Shown: positions 5,958 to 8,582 of the stretch, one piece after another
Layout of the letters: every line of letters starts with the position of its first letter
Numbering within the stretch: the first letter of the stretch is position 1
Assembly (NCBI GenBank): GCA_023410975.1
Contig: JAEYPG010000466.1
Span: 1 to 8,582, forward strand
Origin: Pseudomonadota bacterium
GTDB taxonomy: Bacteria; Pseudomonadota; Gammaproteobacteria; Burkholderiales; Burkholderiaceae_C
Direction of reading: 5' to 3'
DNA length: 8,582 bases
The notes under the pieces: generated by a model
Seen by the model: only the letters and a program-made list of their open reading frames with translations
What the model was told of the DNA's origin: nothing
The model's database searches: none
Made by a program: the position numbers and the translations under genes

Positions 5958-6439
5958 CAGAGCGGCTTCTCGCGGCGGGTTTCCAGGTAGGCCTTGATCG
6001 ACCAGATCGCTTCCTGGTTGAGCGTGCCCTCGAACGGCGGCATGTACACGGCGCCGTTGCGGGTGCGACCACGGCGCACGGTGTTGAGGAAGTAGTCGTC
6101 CACGTCCTTCACGCAGGCCGCCTTCTTGTTCTCGATCTTCTGCGAGGCGCACTCGTTGTCGAGCTTGCGCAGGTCCGGCGCGATGCCGCCGGAGATGGCC
6201 TCCAGGCCGTGGCAGCGCGCGCAGTTCTGGTTGTAGGCCGAGGAGCCGATCTTGATGGCCTTGTCGTTGCCGCGGAACGGGTTCTGGTCGCGCCAGTCGT
6301 CGCCCAGCGACGGCAGATCCTTGGTGTCAACGGCCTGCGGCGTGACGTCGCCATGGGCCACGGCGGCACCAGCCAGCATCACGCCGGCCAGCAGCGCCAG
6401 CAGGCGCGAGGAAAAACGGAGTGCGGAACGCGCGGGCAT
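5957..6439 (-). CDS. pedF: Cytochrome c-550, PedF type (electron acceptor for PQQ alcohol dehydrogenase)
   Basis: This is a 160-residue periplasmic c-type cytochrome. A Sec signal peptide is clear (basic start, hydrophobic LLALLAGVMLAGAAVA, likely cleavage after AVA at 28). The mature protein has the PedF signature NPFRGNDKAIKIGSSAYNQN leading into the haem site CARCH (73-77), then GLEAISGGIAPDLR and the axial methionine at 133 in VYMPPF. Cys97 and Cys109 may form a disulfide. In pseudomonads PedF accepts electrons from the PQQ-dependent ethanol dehydrogenase and passes them to a terminal oxidase; no such dehydrogenase lies in this window. The start is the ATG at 6439, with AGGAG 6 bases before it. 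A longer ORF starting at 6484 would begin inside the sigma-54 promoter and upstream of its predicted transcription start, so it is rejected. It is first in its operon and divergent from the activator gene. Confidence 0.92.
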   Translation of the reverse strand: MPARSALRFSSRLLALLAGVMLAGAAVAHGDVTPQAVDTKDLPSLGDDWRDQNPFRGNDKAIKIGSSAYNQNCARCHGLEAISGGIAPDLRKLDNECASQKIENKKAACVKDVDDYFLNTVRRGRTRNGAVYMPPFEGTLNQEAIWSIKAYLETRREKPL

Positions 6440-6445
6440 GGTTGT

Positions 6446-6450
6446 CTCCT
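6446..6450 (-). promoter_or_regulatory. Ribosome binding site deciding the pedF start
   Basis: AGGAG on the minus strand lies 6 bases before the ATG at 6439. Together with the sigma-54 promoter at 6481-6495 and the signal peptide that begins at this ATG, it shows that translation does not start at 6484. Confidence 0.85.
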
Positions 6451-6480
6451 GAGTTGTGACATCGAACAGGCCGGACTTTT

Positions 6481-6495
6481 GCAAGGCCTATGCCA
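6481..6495 (-). promoter_or_regulatory. Sigma-54 (-24/-12) promoter of pedF
   Basis: The minus strand reads TGGCATAGGCCTTGC followed by A. It matches the sigma-54 consensus TGGCAC-N5-TTGC at every position except one, with the required 10 bases between GG and GC. Transcription is predicted to start near 6469-6470, about 30 bases upstream of the pedF ATG and outside its ribosome site. The divergent gene encodes a sigma-54 activator, which strongly supports the call. Confidence 0.88.
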
Positions 6496-6500
6496 CGAAA

Positions 6501-6520
6501 GCCGAAACGTGCGTTTTGGC
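6501..6520. repeat. 20-bp near-palindrome next to the sigma-54 promoter
   Basis: GCCGAAACG and CGTTTTGGC face each other across 2 bases, pairing at 8 of 9 positions, with the ninth a G-T pair. It begins 6 bp upstream of the -24 element of pedF. It could be a protein site or chance; activator sites for sigma-54 normally lie further upstream, so a repressor or modulator is as likely as the activator. Confidence 0.4.
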
Positions 6521-6573
6521 GTTCAGGAAACGGTAAGGATGCGGGTAAGCCGGGTGGACAGTGCCCGGGGATT

Positions 6574-6630
6574 GCTACAGCATTGCGCCCGCGTTTGAGC
6601 ATTTGCTCAAGAATGAAACAATGCTGCAGC
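6574..6630. promoter_or_regulatory. Concentric inverted repeats, candidate upstream activator site
   Basis: The inner perfect repeat TTGAGC-N4-GCTCAA spans 6595-6610. Around it, GCTACAGCATTG (6574-6585) and CAATGCTGCAGC (6619-6630) are inverted copies with 11 of 12 matching. The two structures share nearly the same centre (6602 and 6602.5). That centre is about 130 bp upstream of the predicted pedF start and about 107 bp before the activator ATG, the usual range for a sigma-54 enhancer site and for autoregulation. The Fis-type domain of the divergent activator is the expected ligand, by inference. Confidence 0.62.
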
Positions 6631-6709
6631 CACGTGGGACACAGGACCGCGGTGGCGCAGCCCCATGAACGGACGTGCCGAAAAGGTGCGCCACGGAGAC
6701 GAAGCACCC

Positions 6710-8582
<1,873 letters not shown>

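Noticed and set aside
5957..6484. Longer pedF form starting at 6484
   Set aside because: Its start codon lies within the sigma-54 promoter, upstream of the predicted transcript start, and the signal peptide and ribosome site belong to the ATG at 6439.
6595..6623. Sigma-70 promoter for the activator gene (TTGAGC, 17 bp, ACAATG)
   Set aside because: The -10 hexamer matches the consensus poorly and the -35 hexamer is already part of the inverted repeat.

Overview
The window is high-GC DNA with dense, tightly packed genes and codon usage typical of a betaproteobacterium. The gene families and a REP-like palindrome common in Burkholderiales point to Comamonadaceae or a relative; this assignment is inferred from style and gene content only.

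Layout. (1) Positions 1-368, plus strand: the 3' end of a methyl-accepting chemotaxis protein gene, which converges on the next block. (2) Positions 403-4856, minus strand: a tungsten-type aldehyde oxidoreductase (AOR) operon in the order aorA (four-cluster ferredoxin-like subunit), aorB (tungstopterin catalytic subunit), aorC (FAD/NAD(P)H subunit), aorD (MoaD-like, GG terminus), then a small unrecognised ORF. The aorB-aorC gap holds a REP-like palindrome and a terminator-like hairpin. (3) Positions 4857-5102: the aor leader, with two 26-bp direct repeats exactly 97 bp apart flanking an intrinsic-terminator-like hairpin with a seven-T tract. (4) Positions 5103-6439, minus strand: a cytochrome c-550 of the PedF type overlapping, in TGATG fashion, a periplasmic family-3 solute-binding protein of the sort found with PQQ alcohol dehydrogenases. 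(5) Positions 6440-6709: a divergent control region with a very good sigma-54 (-24/-12) promoter facing the cytochrome gene and two inverted-repeat structures upstream of it. (6) Positions 6710-8582, plus strand: an AcoR-like sigma-54 activator (GAF, PAS-like, AAA+), cut by the window end before its DNA-binding domain.

Working model (inference). The activator senses an alcohol or aldehyde signal and switches on the cytochrome c-550/binding-protein pair through the sigma-54 promoter. The cytochrome takes electrons from a periplasmic PQQ alcohol dehydrogenase encoded outside the window. The aldehyde formed is handled in the cytoplasm by the tungsten AOR, which exchanges electrons with NAD through AorC. 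Whether the sigma-54 transcript reads through into aor, or stops at the leader hairpin and a separate promoter takes over, is the main open regulatory question. The individual families are known; the less familiar parts are the leader repeat/terminator arrangement, the concentric inverted repeats, and the small last ORF of the aor operon.
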